Positions 38,809 to 49,307 are shown, counted from the stretch's first letter. The stretch: 64,000 bases of DNA from Streptomyces celluloflavus (GCA_000720995.1 JOEL01000008.1:62001-126000), one strand, 5' to 3'. Notes: generated by a model from the sequence alone, not told the origin. A program made the numbers and translations.

Positions 38809-39924
38809 ATGACGGAGAGCCCAGACGGCAGCGAGCGGGTACCGAGCCGGGACCGCAGGCGGTTCCCCGGGATCTCGTCCCGGTCGTACGAGCACCCGGC
38901 GGATCGTTCCGCGCTGGTGGCGCTGCGCAAGCTGAGCGGATTCGACACCGTCTTCAAGACCCTCAGCGGCTTGTTGCCGGAGCGCAGCCTGCGGCTGCTC
39001 TTCCTGTCGGATTCGGTCCGGGTCGGCGAGCAGCAGTTCGCCCATCTCAACGACATGCTCCGCGACGCCTGCCACATCCTGGACCTGGAGAAGGTCCCGC
39101 CGATGTATGTCAATCAGGACCCGCAGCCCAACGCCATGTGCATCGGCCTGGACGAGCCGATCATCGTGGTGACGACCGGCCTGGTCGAGCTCCTGGACGA
39201 GGAGGAGATGCGGGCAGTCATCGGCCATGAGGTGGGCCACGCCCTGTCCGGGCACGCGGTCTACCGCACGGTCCTGCTCTTCCTGACGAATCTCGCCCTG
39301 AAGGTCGCCTGGATCCCGCTGGGCAATGTCGCGATCATGGCGATCGTGACCGCGCTGCGCGAGTGGTTCCGCAAGTCGGAGCTCTCCGCGGACCGCGCCG
39401 GACTGCTGGTCGGGCAGGACCTCGAAGCGTCGATGCGCGGGCTGATGAAGCTGGCCGGCGGCAATCATCTGCACCAGATGAACGTGGACGCGTTCCTCAA
39501 GCAGGCCGAGGAGTACGAATCGGGCGGCGATCTGCGCGACTCCGTGCTGAAGATCCTCAATGTCCTCCCGCGCAGCCACCCCTTCACCACCGTGCGCGCC
39601 GCCGAGCTGAAGAAGTGGGCGGCCAGCCGCGACTACCAGCGCATCATGGACGGCCACTACCCGCGCCGTGACGAGGACAAGGACGCCTCGGTCTCCGACT
39701 CCTTCAAGGACTCCGCGACGCATTACGCCGACACCGTGCGCAACAGCAAGGACCCGCTGATGGGCCTGGTGCGTGATATCGCGGGCGGCGCCGGCGATCT
39801 GGGCGGCAAGCTGCGCGACACGGTCTTCCGCGGCGGCTCCCGGCCCGGCGGCTCCGGCCCGGCGGGCGGCAAGGGCTCGGGCGGCGCTAACGGATCGGAT
39901 GGCTCGGGTTCGGCTGAGAAGTAG
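38809..39924 (+). CDS. M48 family metallopeptidase
   Basis: A 371-residue zinc peptidase. HEVGH at residues 140-144 supplies two ligands and the catalytic Glu; the third ligand is the Glu in KSELSADRAG. A hydrophobic segment (LLFLTNLALKVAWIPLGNVAIMAIV) lies between them, suggesting membrane association as in HtpX/Oma1-type enzymes. The C-terminal 50 residues are Gly/Ser-rich. It probably degrades damaged membrane proteins. The last 38 bases overlap the convergent gene at 39887. Confidence 0.9.
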   Translation: MTESPDGSERVPSRDRRRFPGISSRSYEHPADRSALVALRKLSGFDTVFKTLSGLLPERSLRLLFLSDSVRVGEQQFAHLNDMLRDACHILDLEKVPPMYVNQDPQPNAMCIGLDEPIIVVTTGLVELLDEEEMRAVIGHEVGHALSGHAVYRTVLLFLTNLALKVAWIPLGNVAIMAIVTALREWFRKSELSADRAGLLVGQDLEASMRGLMKLAGGNHLHQMNVDAFLKQAEEYESGGDLRDSVLKILNVLPRSHPFTTVRAAELKKWAASRDYQRIMDGHYPRRDEDKDASVSDSFKDSATHYADTVRNSKDPLMGLVRDIAGGAGDLGGKLRDTVFRGGSRPGGSGPAGGKGSGGANGSDGSGSAEK

Positions 39925-41017
39925 CCGCCAGCTCACCGCAGAGCGAGGGGCCGACCCGGCCGTGGGCGTAGGGATCGGTGCCCGCCGGCCGGTCGGTCCC
40001 GGCGTGCTGCCCCGCCAGCAGCGGGCTCAGCACATCGGCCGGGTCCGACGAGCAGGCCACCGGCCCCGCCTGGAGGCTGCTCTGGAGGACCTCCAGGCGG
40101 TGCTCGTTGAGGTCGCTTCGGCTGATGCGGAAGTGCACCTCGCGCCGGACGGTCAGCAGCGAGGCGGCGCCCGGTGTGGCCTTGCCGATGCCGTGGCCCG
40201 CGGGGGCGTTCAGCTGGGCGGCGCCCGGTGCGGCCCGTACGGCGTAGACGAAGGTGTAGTCGGCGGAGACTTCCAGCGCGTCCGGGCTCAGCTCCGCCGC
40301 GGAGAGCGTGCCGTCGACCCGTACGTTCCGGTCGGCGAGTTCGGTCTGTCCCGGGTCGAAGCGGATCAGCCAGCCGGTCGCCGCGTAGCGCCCGTCATCG
40401 GCGGGGTGCGCCAAGCTCCGGTCGAACTGGTCGAGTTGGCCGGTGTCGAGCAGCAGCCGCACCGGGCGGACGGATCCGCCGGTGAGGGTGGCCGGGTCGA
40501 TCGAAGAACGGACGAGGTAGTCCTTCGCGATGGTCAGCGCGGAGACCACCTGGCTGTCGGAGAAGTGCTGGGTGCGTTCGACGGACGGCAGATTGACGCC
40601 CGCGGCGCCGATCCGGAAATGCGCCGCCGGGCTGTGCGTGAAGAGATCGTCAGGAGTCGCGCCGGGCACGGCCCCGGCCGGCGCGAGCGGTACGACCGAG
40701 GACCGCAGCAGCTGCACGGGCGACACGTCGGGGGCCTTGTAGGGGTGGCGCACGCCCATGTAAACGGCCGTGCCGAAGGCCAGCACGATCAGTATCACCA
40801 GCAGCAGTGCCTGCCGGGAGCCGCCGATCCGCAACCAGCGGTGGCGGGTCTTCACGGCCGGCGAGTGGTGCTCGCCCAGCCGCTCATCGGCGGAGAATTC
40901 CTGAAGCCGCGCAGCGCGCACGAACGACTCGTCGAAAACAACGGATCGGTATTCGTCCTCACCGCCTCCCGGGGCGCCGTCGGGCGTCCCTTCGGGAGGG
41001 TCACCAGGCCCGCTCAT
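39887..41017 (-). CDS. Conserved Streptomyces membrane protein, VVFDESFVRAAR type
   Basis: A 376-residue protein with a cytoplasmic N-terminus carrying EYRSVVFDESFVRAARLQEFSADERL and a transmembrane helix (about 72-94, ALLLVILIVLAFGTAVYMGV). A large extracytoplasmic domain of about 280 residues follows, containing two cysteines (VACSSD, SLCGEL) and many beta-type segments. No enzymatic motif is visible. It shares the N-terminal motif with the protein encoded at 41137, which lies directly upstream, so the two are paralogues at least at the N-terminus. Function unknown. Confidence 0.82.
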   Translation of the reverse strand: MSGPGDPPEGTPDGAPGGGEDEYRSVVFDESFVRAARLQEFSADERLGEHHSPAVKTRHRWLRIGGSRQALLLVILIVLAFGTAVYMGVRHPYKAPDVSPVQLLRSSVVPLAPAGAVPGATPDDLFTHSPAAHFRIGAAGVNLPSVERTQHFSDSQVVSALTIAKDYLVRSSIDPATLTGGSVRPVRLLLDTGQLDQFDRSLAHPADDGRYAATGWLIRFDPGQTELADRNVRVDGTLSAAELSPDALEVSADYTFVYAVRAAPGAAQLNAPAGHGIGKATPGAASLLTVRREVHFRISRSDLNEHRLEVLQSSLQAGPVACSSDPADVLSPLLAGQHAGTDRPAGTDPYAHGRVGPSLCGELAATSQPNPSHPIR

Positions 41018-41136
41018 ACAACAAGGGTAGGTCTGCGACGCCGGTCGTAAACGCGCAGTCGTGCGATAAATTCACCGGACAGCTCCGTTTTCCCGGGCGG
41101 TTTTCCGGGTAATGCGCCACGAATTTTGCCGGGAAA

Positions 41137-41793
41137 TCAGCGCGCCCGCGGCGCCGCGGAGGCCGACGGCGGCGCGGAGCCGACCGGTGCGGCCGGCGGC
41201 AGGCCGGGGCGCACCGTTCCGACACCGTCCGTACCGCTGGCGGCGGACGCGTCCACTCCGCTGGAGGCGGGCGACGGCGCCGGGCCCTGCGTCCGGCCGG
41301 AGGCCCCGCGGTAGACGGCGCTGAAGGCCAGCGCGACCAGTCCGATGCCCATCACCACGGCCAGCACCCAGGCCACCGGCCGGTGCCAGCGGGCGCTGCC
41401 GCGGTAGGGGCGCAGGGCCCCGCCGTAGGGGCCGTACGGACCGTGCGGCGCGTACGGCCCGTACTCGTCGTATTCGCGGTACGCGTCCGGGTTGTCGGCA
41501 TCCGGGCCCCGGCGACGGCCGCGGCCGCGCGGGCCGGCGGCACCGTCCGGGCCGTCCACGCCGTCGGGGCCGAACCCGACCCCGGGGCGGGCCGCCTCGG
41601 CCTCCGCGCACGCCTCCGCGGCGGCCAGCATCCGCTCCGCCGCGGAAGGCTCATGGATCCGTGCGGCCCGCACGAAGTCCTCGTCGAAGACCACGGAGGC
41701 GAACTCTTCATCCGCTTCTCCGTGGCTCCCGTGGTGGTGCTCACTGGGCTCTTCGCCGTCCGGGAACGGCTTGCCCCCCACGTCGTCCGGCAC
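41137..41793 (-). CDS. Conserved Streptomyces membrane protein, short paralogue
   Basis: A 218-residue protein with the N-terminal motif EFASVVFDEDFVRAARIHEPSAAERM, a Gly/Pro/Tyr-rich linker (YGPYAPHGPYGPYGG), one helix (WVLAVVMGIGLVALAFSAVY) and a short disordered tail. It lacks the long extracytoplasmic domain of the protein encoded at 39887. The shared motif probably contacts a common cytoplasmic partner; that is inference. Confidence 0.8.
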   Translation of the reverse strand: MPDDVGGKPFPDGEEPSEHHHGSHGEADEEFASVVFDEDFVRAARIHEPSAAERMLAAAEACAEAEAARPGVGFGPDGVDGPDGAAGPRGRGRRRGPDADNPDAYREYDEYGPYAPHGPYGPYGGALRPYRGSARWHRPVAWVLAVVMGIGLVALAFSAVYRGASGRTQGPAPSPASSGVDASAASGTDGVGTVRPGLPPAAPVGSAPPSASAAPRAR

Positions 41794-41854
41794 CCGTCCA
41801 GGGTAGCCCCGGAGGGGTGTTTTGGGCAGGGAGAACGGCGAATCCGCAGGGGGT

Positions 41855-43123
41855 TCAGCGGGTGTGGCCGTCTCCGGTGACGATGTACTTCGTGGACGTC
41901 AGCTCCGGCAGTCCCATGGGGCCGCGGGCGTGCAGTTTCTGCGTCGAGATACCGATCTCCGCGCCGAAGCCGAACTGGCCGCCGTCCGTGAAACGGGTGG
42001 AGGCGTTCACTGCGACCGCCGCGGCATCCACCAGCCGGGTGAACCGGCGGGCGGCGGCCTGCGAGGCGGTGACGATCGCCTCGGTGTGGCCGGAGGACCA
42101 GCGCCGGATGTGCGCCACCGCCGCGTCCAGGTCGGGCACCACGGCCGCCGCGATGTCGTACGAGAGGTACTCCGCCGCCCAGTCCTCGTCCGTGGCGGGG
42201 GCGACGAGGCCGGGGCCCGCCTGCTGCCAGGCCGCGTCGCCGTGCACGATCACCCCGGCCTGGGTCAGCGCCTCCAGGGCCCGCGGCAGGAACCGCTCCG
42301 CGATCCCGGCGTGCACCAGCACCGTCTCGGCGGCGTTGCACACGCTGGGCCGCTGCGCCTTGGAATTGACGAGGATGTCGATCGCCATGTCGAGGTCGGC
42401 GGCTTCGTCTACGTAGACATGGCAGTTGCCGGTACCGGTCTCGATCACCGGGACGGTGGACTCCTCGACGACCGTACGGATCAGGGCGGCGCCGCCGCGC
42501 GGGATCAGCACATCGACCAGACCGCGGGCGCGCATCAGCTCGCGCACCGAGTCACGGCTCTCGCCGGGCACCAGCTGCACCGCGTCGGCGGGCAGCCCGG
42601 CGCTCTCGACGGCGTCCCGCAACACCGCCACCAGCGCGCTGTTGGAGGCGTACGCGGAGGACGAACCGCGCAGCAGCACGGCGTTGCCGGACTTCAGGCA
42701 CAGGGCCGCGGCGTCCACCGTCACATTCGGCCGGGCCTCGTAGATGATCCCGATCACGCCGAGCGGCACCCGGACCTGGCGCAGGTCGAGGCCGTTGGGC
42801 AGGGTCGAGCCGCGCACCACCTCGCCCACCGGGTCGGGCAGCGCCACGACATCGCGGACATCCGCGGCGATCGCCGCGATCCGCTCGGGGGTGAGGGTGA
42901 GCCGGTCCACGATCGACTCCGCGGTGCCCGCGGCCCGCGCCTTGGCGACGTCCTCGGCGTTGGCGGCGACGATCTCGCCGGTCCGCGCCACCAGGGCGTC
43001 GGCGATGGCCAGCAGCGCTCCGTCACGGGCGGTGCGCGGCAGTGGCGCCAGAAGGGCGGCCGCCTCCTGGCCGCGGCGGGCGGTTTCGAGGACGGGCGAG
43101 GAGGACGATGCGCTGCTGGTCAT
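41855..43123 (-). CDS. proA: Glutamate-5-semialdehyde dehydrogenase (gamma-glutamyl phosphate reductase)
   Basis: A 422-residue NADPH-dependent enzyme, second step of proline synthesis. The family motif [17 protein letters not shown] and the catalytic cysteine in [12 protein letters not shown] are intact, and the C-terminus ends [11 protein letters not shown] as usual. It lies downstream of proB in the same direction with one small gene between, so the pathway pair is probably expressed together. Confidence 0.96.
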   Translation of the reverse strand: MTSSASSSSPVLETARRGQEAAALLAPLPRTARDGALLAIADALVARTGEIVAANAEDVAKARAAGTAESIVDRLTLTPERIAAIAADVRDVVALPDPVGEVVRGSTLPNGLDLRQVRVPLGVIGIIYEARPNVTVDAAALCLKSGNAVLLRGSSSAYASNSALVAVLRDAVESAGLPADAVQLVPGESRDSVRELMRARGLVDVLIPRGGAALIRTVVEESTVPVIETGTGNCHVYVDEAADLDMAIDILVNSKAQRPSVCNAAETVLVHAGIAERFLPRALEALTQAGVIVHGDAAWQQAGPGLVAPATDEDWAAEYLSYDIAAAVVPDLDAAVAHIRRWSSGHTEAIVTASQAAARRFTRLVDAAAVAVNASTRFTDGGQFGFGAEIGISTQKLHARGPMGLPELTSTKYIVTGDGHTR

Positions 43124-43238
43124 GGCCGCAGCCTAGCCGGACGGCGGGGCTGCGGCCGGGGCCGGTTCACCGTGCGGGACCGAGCCCGGCGGGAGGGGTA
43201 CGGACCCGGATGCGGCCACGCGCGGGCCCGGTGCCCGT

Positions 43239-43580
43239 TCAGTACGGATGGACTCCGACCGGTGACGCGGGCGGCGGGCCGTACCCCTCCGCGAGGCGCT
43301 GGTGGTAGGTCGCGCGGTCGATGACCTCCAGGCCGACGATCTCCCACGGCGGCAGCCGGGCCGTCGAGCGGTGCTCGCCCCACAGCCGCAGCGCGACCGC
43401 CGCGGCGTCGTGGAGGTCCCGCGCCTCCTCCCAGTAGCGGATTTCGGCGTGGTCGTGGGCGTACCGGCTGGTCAGCAGGAAGGGGTGGTCGTGGGCAAGC
43501 TGTTCCAGCGCCCGCCGGACCTCCGCCAGGGGAGCCTCCGCCCCCGAGACGCTCAGCGTGACGTGCCACAGCCGGGACAC
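43239..43580 (-). CDS. Small conserved protein between proB and proA
   Basis: About 113 residues: LWHVTLSVSGAEAPLAEVRR, LLTSRYAHDHAEIRYWEEA, LRLWGEHRS and a C-terminal YHQRLAEGYGPPPA. I recognise the sequence as a conserved Streptomyces gene at this locus, of unknown function. The start is uncertain. The GTG at 43580 matches the family N-terminus, but its GGGAG abuts it; a GTG at 43631 is in frame. The upstream 240 bases to the proB stop hold only short CCGGTA/CCCGG repeats. Confidence 0.75.
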   Translation of the reverse strand: MSRLWHVTLSVSGAEAPLAEVRRALEQLAHDHPFLLTSRYAHDHAEIRYWEEARDLHDAAAVALRLWGEHRSTARLPPWEIVGLEVIDRATYHQRLAEGYGPPPASPVGVHPY

Positions 43581-44100
43581 CTCCCGGCGCTCGCCCCGGG
43601 GCGCCGCCCGCGCCGCCCCGCTCCGCTCCACGCGCTCGGTGTCGTCCGGCCCGTCGGCGTCCTCGCCGGTCCCGACGCTGGTCAGGGTGGGCCCCGCCGT
43701 CCCTCGGGGCAGTGCCCCTGGGCGCCCTCGTCTCACCGGCGGCCTCCTGTGCTGCGCATCGTTCCGCCCTCGGGGGTGCGGAGCCGATGGGTACGGTCGT
43801 TCTCCGTCGTGCGCGCTGTCGCGCCGGGGGCGCCGCTCACCTGCGGCGCCCCGCTTCAAAGTTGACCAGCCCGCGGGCCCTCGCGGGGGCGTTTTCGAGA
43901 AGGTCTCCGTGGAAAGGCTGGTCCTCGCGCCGCGGCGCGGACCGTGTTTGCCGGCGCTCCCCTGTGTTTTCCAGCGCTTACCGGCGTTTACCGGAATTCC
44001 CCGCGCCTCAGCGCATCGGCGTCGCGGTGTTTCCGGGTGTTCTCGGACTCCGGTACTCCCGGTACCCCCGGCGCTCCCGGTATTTCCGCGCCGCGAGCCG

Positions 44101-45219
44101 TCAGTGGTGCAGGACCACCAGGTCGTCGCGGTGCACGACCTCCCGCTCGTACGCCGGTCCCAGCTCGCGGGCGAGGTCCCGGGTCGAACGCCCCATCAGG
44201 CGGGGGATCTCCCGGGCGTCGAAATTGACCACCCCCCGGGCGACCGCACGGCCGGTGACGTCCCGCAGCTCGACCGGGTCCCCGGCGGCGAACTCGCCCT
44301 CGACCGAGGCGATACCGGCCGGCAGCAGTGAGGAGCGCCGCTCGACGACGGCCCGTACCGCCCCGTCGTCCAGGACGAGCGCACCGCGCGGTGTGGAGGC
44401 GTGCGCGAGCCACAGCAGCCGGTCCGCGGAGCGCCGGCCGGTGCGCAGGAAGTGGGTGCCGGTCGGGCCGCCGGCCAGCGCCTCGGCGGCGTGCACGGCC
44501 GAGGTGAGCACGACGGGGATACCGGCCGCGGCCGCGATCCGGGCCGCCTCGACCTTGGTGACCATGCCGCCGGTGCCGACGCCGGCCCGGCCCGCGCTGC
44601 CGATGGAGATGCCCTCCAGGTCCTTCGGCCCGCTGACCTCGGCTATCCGCGAGGTGCCGGGGGTGGCCGGGTCACCGTCGTAGAGGCCGTCCACATCGGA
44701 GAGCAGGACCAGCAGATCGGCGCGGACGAGGTGGGCGACCAGCGCCGCCAGCCGGTCGTTGTCGCCGAACCGGATCTCGTCGGTGGCGACGGTGTCGTTC
44801 TCGTTCACGATCGGTACCGCGCCCATGGCCAGCAGCTGGTCCAGCGTCCGGCAGGCGTTGCGGTAGTGAGCCCGGCGGCTGGTGTCGTCGGAGGTCAGCA
44901 GGACCTGTCCGACCCGGCGGCCGTAGCGCGCGAAGGAGGCGGTGTAGCGGGCGACCAGCAGTCCCTGGCCGACGCTGGCGGCGGCCTGCTGCCGGGCCAG
45001 GTCGCGGGGGCGCCGGTCCAGCCCCAGGGGCGCCAGGCCGGCCGCGATGGCACCGGAGGAGACCAGTACGACCTCCTTGTCCTGGTACTTGGCCAGGACG
45101 TCCACCAGCGCGTCCACCCGGTCCGCGTCCAGTCCCCCGGCCGCCGTGGTCAGCGAGGACGAGCCGACCTTCACCACGACCCTGCGGGCGTCCGTCACGT
45201 CCTGCCTTGCGCCTGCCAC
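44101..45219 (-). CDS. proB: Glutamate 5-kinase
   Basis: A 372-residue enzyme that phosphorylates glutamate, the first and feedback-controlled step of proline synthesis. The amino-acid kinase domain covers residues 10-260 (VVVKVGSSSLT, VSSGAIAAGL, NENDTVATDEIRFGDND, GTGGMVTKVEAA). A PUA domain follows at about 285-370. The GTG at 45219 is my choice; a second GTG seven codons downstream (VTDARR) has a slightly better ribosome site. Confidence 0.94.
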   Translation of the reverse strand: MAGARQDVTDARRVVVKVGSSSLTTAAGGLDADRVDALVDVLAKYQDKEVVLVSSGAIAAGLAPLGLDRRPRDLARQQAAASVGQGLLVARYTASFARYGRRVGQVLLTSDDTSRRAHYRNACRTLDQLLAMGAVPIVNENDTVATDEIRFGDNDRLAALVAHLVRADLLVLLSDVDGLYDGDPATPGTSRIAEVSGPKDLEGISIGSAGRAGVGTGGMVTKVEAARIAAAAGIPVVLTSAVHAAEALAGGPTGTHFLRTGRRSADRLLWLAHASTPRGALVLDDGAVRAVVERRSSLLPAGIASVEGEFAAGDPVELRDVTGRAVARGVVNFDAREIPRLMGRSTRDLARELGPAYEREVVHRDDLVVLHH

Positions 45220-45653
45220 CTGCGTACCCCTGTGCTTGCCGGTCCCGCTGCCGTACGGGCGATCCCGTACGGCGGCCCTCTGCAGGCAATCTACGGCAGG
45301 GCGGCCGGTCGCCGCGCCGGCATATCGCCTGGCGGACGCCGTCGCGGACACTCCCCGGGGCCGCCCGGGACGGCCCGCCGGTGCGTCACCGCCGGGTGCC
45401 GCGCACGCCATTCACCGCTTCCTCAGGTCTTTCTCAGAATCTTTTAAGACGGCGGTAACACCCTTTAGGTTGCGTTCGATTGATCCGGTTTCGCGGTGAT
45501 GAGCACCACAGCAGATTGTCACCAAGACCAACAAGGTCTTACGGTCGGGTGTCCCTCGGTCTGTTTCGCCGCCCCGGGCGGCGTCGCGGCGGGGGGATCC
45601 GGCCGCCCCCAAGGCCCTCCTCCGACCTTCCTTGCTGCCAGGAGCCCTTCCCC
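45220..45653. other. Divergent control region between proB and the TagF-like gene
   Basis: 434 bases without a supported gene. The stretch 45420-45540 is less GC-rich (TTCTCAGAATCTTTTAAGACGG) and holds the small stem AAGACC-AACAA-GGTCTT (45524-45540). This is where promoters for the plus-strand gene, and perhaps for proB, should lie; no clear -35/-10 pair stands out. Confidence 0.45.
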
Positions 45654-47714
45654 GTGCCTTCCGCCGGAACCGCCCCCCGCCGAGCCGTCCAGCTCGCGGC
45701 CCTGATCGCGATGATGGCCGCGTTCATCGCCCAGCTCGTCGGCGCGCTGCTGCCCGTCGTTCCGCTGTTCATCGCGGCGTCCGTGGTCAATCTCGGTCTC
45801 GACCTGGTCCTCCAGCACACCCAGCCCGGCCTGCTCTCGCTGCTCGGCCGCGTCCGCTTCGACGTCACGGTCCGCCAGCTGCTGCGCGACATGCTCATCC
45901 TCGTCGCCCTGCTGAACATCGACGGCATCGATCCGCTGGAGGAGCAGGCACCGCTCGCCATCACCCTGCTCCTCTTCTACGGTTCGCACTTCGCGTGCCA
46001 GGCCGTCGCGGTGCTGGTGCGCCGGACCCGCACCCTCCCGTTCGTGACGCGGAACATCGACGTGTCCGCGCTGCGCCTGTCCGACGCCCCGCCGCGCATC
46101 CTCTACCGCCAGACCGGCCGGCGGCTGCTGTGCTTCGCGGTCCCCACCACGGTGGGCATGATGTTCAGCGCGCTCACCACGGAGGTGTACTGGGGCGGCA
46201 TCGGCATCGCCGTCTCGCTGGCCTGCGCCGTCGGCGGCACGCTCCATCTGAGCCGCTGGCTGCTGCCGGGGAAGCGGGCAGCGGGCGAACGGCGCGCCCT
46301 GGCCTGGCTGGACGACTGGCTGGCCGCGTACCGGCCGACGACCGGTATGTACTTCTCCGGCGGCTCCGCCTCCGCCTACCAGGCCAACATGTGGCTGAGC
46401 ACCCTCGCCGGCCTGGACGGCAAACCGGTCATCGTGCTCCGCGAGCGCTTCATGGTGCAGAAGATCGAGGCCACCGACATCCCGGTCCTGTGCATCCCGA
46501 AGGTCGCCCATCTGATGCGTCTGGAGCACTCCACGCTCAAGGTGCTGCTGCACCCGGCGAACTCCGGCAAGACCTCGCAGATCCTGCGCATCCCCTCCGT
46601 CAAGCACGCCTTCATCAACCACGGCGAGAGCGACAAGCTGTCCTCCTGCAACCCGTACGCGAAGGCGTACGACGAGGTGTGGGTGGCGGGTCCGGCGGCC
46701 CGGGAGCGCTACCAGCTCGCCGACATCGGCGTCGAGGACAAGGACGTCGTCGAGGTCGGCCGCCCCCAGCTGGCCCCCGTCGAACCGTACGAGGGGGCCC
46801 CGCTCGGCCGCTTCACGACGGTGCTGTACGCGCCGACGTGGGAGGGCTGGGACGGCAACCCGGGCAACACCTCGGTGATCCTGGCGGGCGAGAACCTCGT
46901 CCGCGCACTGCTCGCCGACCCCGCGGTGCGGCTGCTGTACAAACCGCACCCGATGACCGGTTCGGTGGACCCGCGCGCGGGCGCCGCCGACGCCCGCATC
47001 CAGGCGCTGATCGCGGCGGCCAACAGCGGGCGCGGCGGTGCGCTGCCCGGCCCACGGGCCGCCGCCGAGCTGGCCCGCCGCACCGCGGAGCTGGACCGGC
47101 TGACCACCGCCGCCTTCCGCAAGAGCGCGGACGAGCTGGAGCGGATGCGCCTGCAGGGCACCCCGGAGCCGGGCCGGGCCGCCGCCGTCGCGGCCGCCGT
47201 GACCGCCTGGGAGCACGCCTACTGGGACTCCTTCCCGGAGTGGGAGCACCGCGTCGTCACCACCGTCCGCCCCGGCGTCTTCAGCTGCTTCAACCAGGCG
47301 GACGTGCTGATCAGCGATGTCTCCAGCGTCATCTCGGACTACCTGGCCAGCGGGAAGCCGTACGCGGTCGCCAATACCTCGGGGATGGCCGAGGCGGACT
47401 TCCGGGCGAACTTCCCGACCGTACGGGCGGCGGCGGTCCTGACGCCCGGGGCGGACGGCGTGGCCGCGCTCCTCGACACGGTCCGCCACCCCGAGCGGGA
47501 CACCCTCGCCGCGGAGCGCGCCCGGCTCAAGGAGCAGCTGCTCGGCCCCTCGGAACCGCCCTCCGCGGTCCGCTTCGGCCAGGCCGCGCTGGACCTGTGC
47601 GCGAAGGCCGACGAGCGCCGCGTCCGGCTGGAGCGCCGGCTGTCCGGTATCCCCGGCCAGCGCTCCCAGGAGGCCGCGGACACCGGCCGCACCGACCGCA
47701 GCCCGGCCCGCTGA
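45654..47714 (+). CDS. CDP-glycerol glycerophosphotransferase-like membrane protein (TagF/TagB-like)
   Basis: A 686-residue protein. The first 200 residues hold about six hydrophobic helices (LAALIAMMAAFIAQLVGALLP, TTVGMMFSALTTEVYWGG). The rest is a glycosyltransferase-fold region with FINHGESDK, VLYAPTWEGW, LLYKPHP and DVLISDVSSVISDYL, the motifs of poly(glycerol-phosphate) polymerases. It probably builds or modifies a teichoic-acid-like wall polymer at the membrane. AGGAG lies 9 bases before the GTG start. It converges on obg with a shared terminator. Confidence 0.85.
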   Translation: MPSAGTAPRRAVQLAALIAMMAAFIAQLVGALLPVVPLFIAASVVNLGLDLVLQHTQPGLLSLLGRVRFDVTVRQLLRDMLILVALLNIDGIDPLEEQAPLAITLLLFYGSHFACQAVAVLVRRTRTLPFVTRNIDVSALRLSDAPPRILYRQTGRRLLCFAVPTTVGMMFSALTTEVYWGGIGIAVSLACAVGGTLHLSRWLLPGKRAAGERRALAWLDDWLAAYRPTTGMYFSGGSASAYQANMWLSTLAGLDGKPVIVLRERFMVQKIEATDIPVLCIPKVAHLMRLEHSTLKVLLHPANSGKTSQILRIPSVKHAFINHGESDKLSSCNPYAKAYDEVWVAGPAARERYQLADIGVEDKDVVEVGRPQLAPVEPYEGAPLGRFTTVLYAPTWEGWDGNPGNTSVILAGENLVRALLADPAVRLLYKPHPMTGSVDPRAGAADARIQALIAAANSGRGGALPGPRAAAELARRTAELDRLTTAAFRKSADELERMRLQGTPEPGRAAAVAAAVTAWEHAYWDSFPEWEHRVVTTVRPGVFSCFNQADVLISDVSSVISDYLASGKPYAVANTSGMAEADFRANFPTVRAAAVLTPGADGVAALLDTVRHPERDTLAAERARLKEQLLGPSEPPSAVRFGQAALDLCAKADERRVRLERRLSGIPGQRSQEAADTGRTDRSPAR

Positions 47715-47734
47715 ACCGCCCCTGAACTGCGCGA

Positions 47735-47770
47735 ACGGCCCCCGGGAGGAGATGTCCTCCCGGGGGCCGT
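47735..47770. terminator. Bidirectional terminator between the TagF-like gene and obg
   Basis: A perfect 16-bp stem ACGGCCCCCGGGAGGA / TCCTCCCGGGGGCCGT with a GATG loop lies between the two convergent stops. Confidence 0.85.
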
Positions 47771-47819
47771 GCCGTGTTGTGCTGTGCGATGTCGTACCGA
47801 AGCGCCGTACGGGCCGTCC

Positions 47820-49256
47820 TCAGAAGGGCCGGAAGCCCTCGTACTCCTGGTCGGACTCGTCGCGCTCCGCGTCGCGGTCGCGGCGGCGCTGTGCGGCAGG
47901 ACGGGGCGCCTCCAGACGGTGGTCCTCGCCGCGTCGGCCCAGCATCTCCGCACCGGCCGCCATCGTCGGCTCCCAGTCGAAGACGACCGCGTTGTCCTCG
48001 GGGCCGATCGCGACGCCGTCGTTGGCCCGCGCACCCGCCTTGAGCAGCGCGTTCTCGACACCGAGGCGGCTGAGCCGGTCGGCGAGGTAGCCGACGGCCT
48101 CGTCGTTGCTGAAGTCGGTCTGGCGCACCCAGCGCTCGGGCTTCTCACCGCGTACGCGGTAGAAGTGATCGCCTTCCTCGGTGACCGTGAAGCCCGTGTC
48201 GTCCACGGCCTTCGGGCGGATGACGATACGGGTGGCCTCCTGGACCGGCCGGGCGGCGCGGGCCTGCGCGACGATGTCGGCGAGCGCGTAGGAGAGTTCC
48301 TTCAGGCCCAGGTGGGCGACGGCCGAGACCTCGAAGACGCGGTAGCCGCGCTCCTCCAGGTCGGGGCGGATCATCTCGGCGAGGTCCTTGCCGTCCGGGA
48401 TGTCGGTCTTGTTGAGGACGACCACCCGGGGCCGGTTCTCCAGGCCGCCGTACTGGGCCAGCTCCGCCTCGATCATGTCGAGGTCGGAGACCGGGTCGCG
48501 GTCGGACTCCAGCGTCGCGGTGTCCAGGACGTGCACCAGGACCTCGCAGCGCTCGACGTGCCGCAGGAACTCCAGGCCCAGGCCCTTGCCCTGGCTGGCG
48601 CCGGGGATCAGCCCGGGGACGTCGGCGATGGTGTAGACGGTCGAACCGGCCGTCACCACGCCGAGGTTGGGCACCAGGGTCGTGAAGGGGTAGTCCGCGA
48701 TCTTCGGCTTGGCCGCGGAGAGCACCGAGATCAGCGAGGACTTGCCGGCGCTCGGGTAGCCGACCAGCGCGACGTCCGCGACGGTCTTGAGCTCCAGCAC
48801 GATGTCCCGCTCCTCGCCGGGCTCGCCGAGCAGCGCGAAACCGGGGGCCTTGCGGCGGGCGGAGGAGAGCGCGGCGTTGCCGAGGCCGCCGCGGCCGCCC
48901 TGGCCCGCGACGAAGGTGGTGCCCTGGCCGACCAGGTCGGCGAGCACCGTACCGTCCTTGCCGAACACGACCGTGCCGTCCGGGACCGGCAGGACCAGGT
49001 CCTGGCCGTTCTTGCCCTCGCGGTTGTCGCCCGCGCCCGGCACGCCGTTGGTGGCCTTGCGGTGCGGGTGGTGGTGATAGTCGAGGAGGGTGGTGACGTC
49101 CTGGTCGACGACCAGGATTACATCGCCGCCGCGGCCGCCGTTGCCGCCGTCCGGGCCGCCGAGCGGCTTGAACTTCTCCCGGTGAACGGAGGCGCAGCCG
49201 TGGCCTCCGTTACCCGCGGCGACGTGCAGCTCGACGCGGTCCACGAAGGTGGTCAT
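47820..49256 (-). CDS. obg: Obg/CgtA GTPase
   Basis: A 478-residue GTPase linked to 50S assembly, stringent response and, in Streptomyces, the onset of aerial growth. The Gly-rich Obg domain (residues 1-158) comes first, then the G domain with [18 protein letters not shown] and NKTDIPD. An OCT domain (about 340-420) and an acidic-basic tail follow. The ATG at 49256 is the family start. It ends the rplU-rpmA-obg run, with a hairpin between rpmA and obg. Confidence 0.96.
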   Translation of the reverse strand: MTTFVDRVELHVAAGNGGHGCASVHREKFKPLGGPDGGNGGRGGDVILVVDQDVTTLLDYHHHPHRKATNGVPGAGDNREGKNGQDLVLPVPDGTVVFGKDGTVLADLVGQGTTFVAGQGGRGGLGNAALSSARRKAPGFALLGEPGEERDIVLELKTVADVALVGYPSAGKSSLISVLSAAKPKIADYPFTTLVPNLGVVTAGSTVYTIADVPGLIPGASQGKGLGLEFLRHVERCEVLVHVLDTATLESDRDPVSDLDMIEAELAQYGGLENRPRVVVLNKTDIPDGKDLAEMIRPDLEERGYRVFEVSAVAHLGLKELSYALADIVAQARAARPVQEATRIVIRPKAVDDTGFTVTEEGDHFYRVRGEKPERWVRQTDFSNDEAVGYLADRLSRLGVENALLKAGARANDGVAIGPEDNAVVFDWEPTMAAGAEMLGRRGEDHRLEAPRPAAQRRRDRDAERDESDQEYEGFRPF

Positions 49257-49307
49257 GGTGGGTGCCTCCAGATAACTACGGGAATGTCTCTGTACTAACA
49301 CGCCAAA

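Noticed and set aside
45412-45612. 66-codon minus-strand ORF between proB and the TagF-like gene
   Set aside because: Lies in the less GC-rich control region, with no ribosome site and no recognisable sequence.
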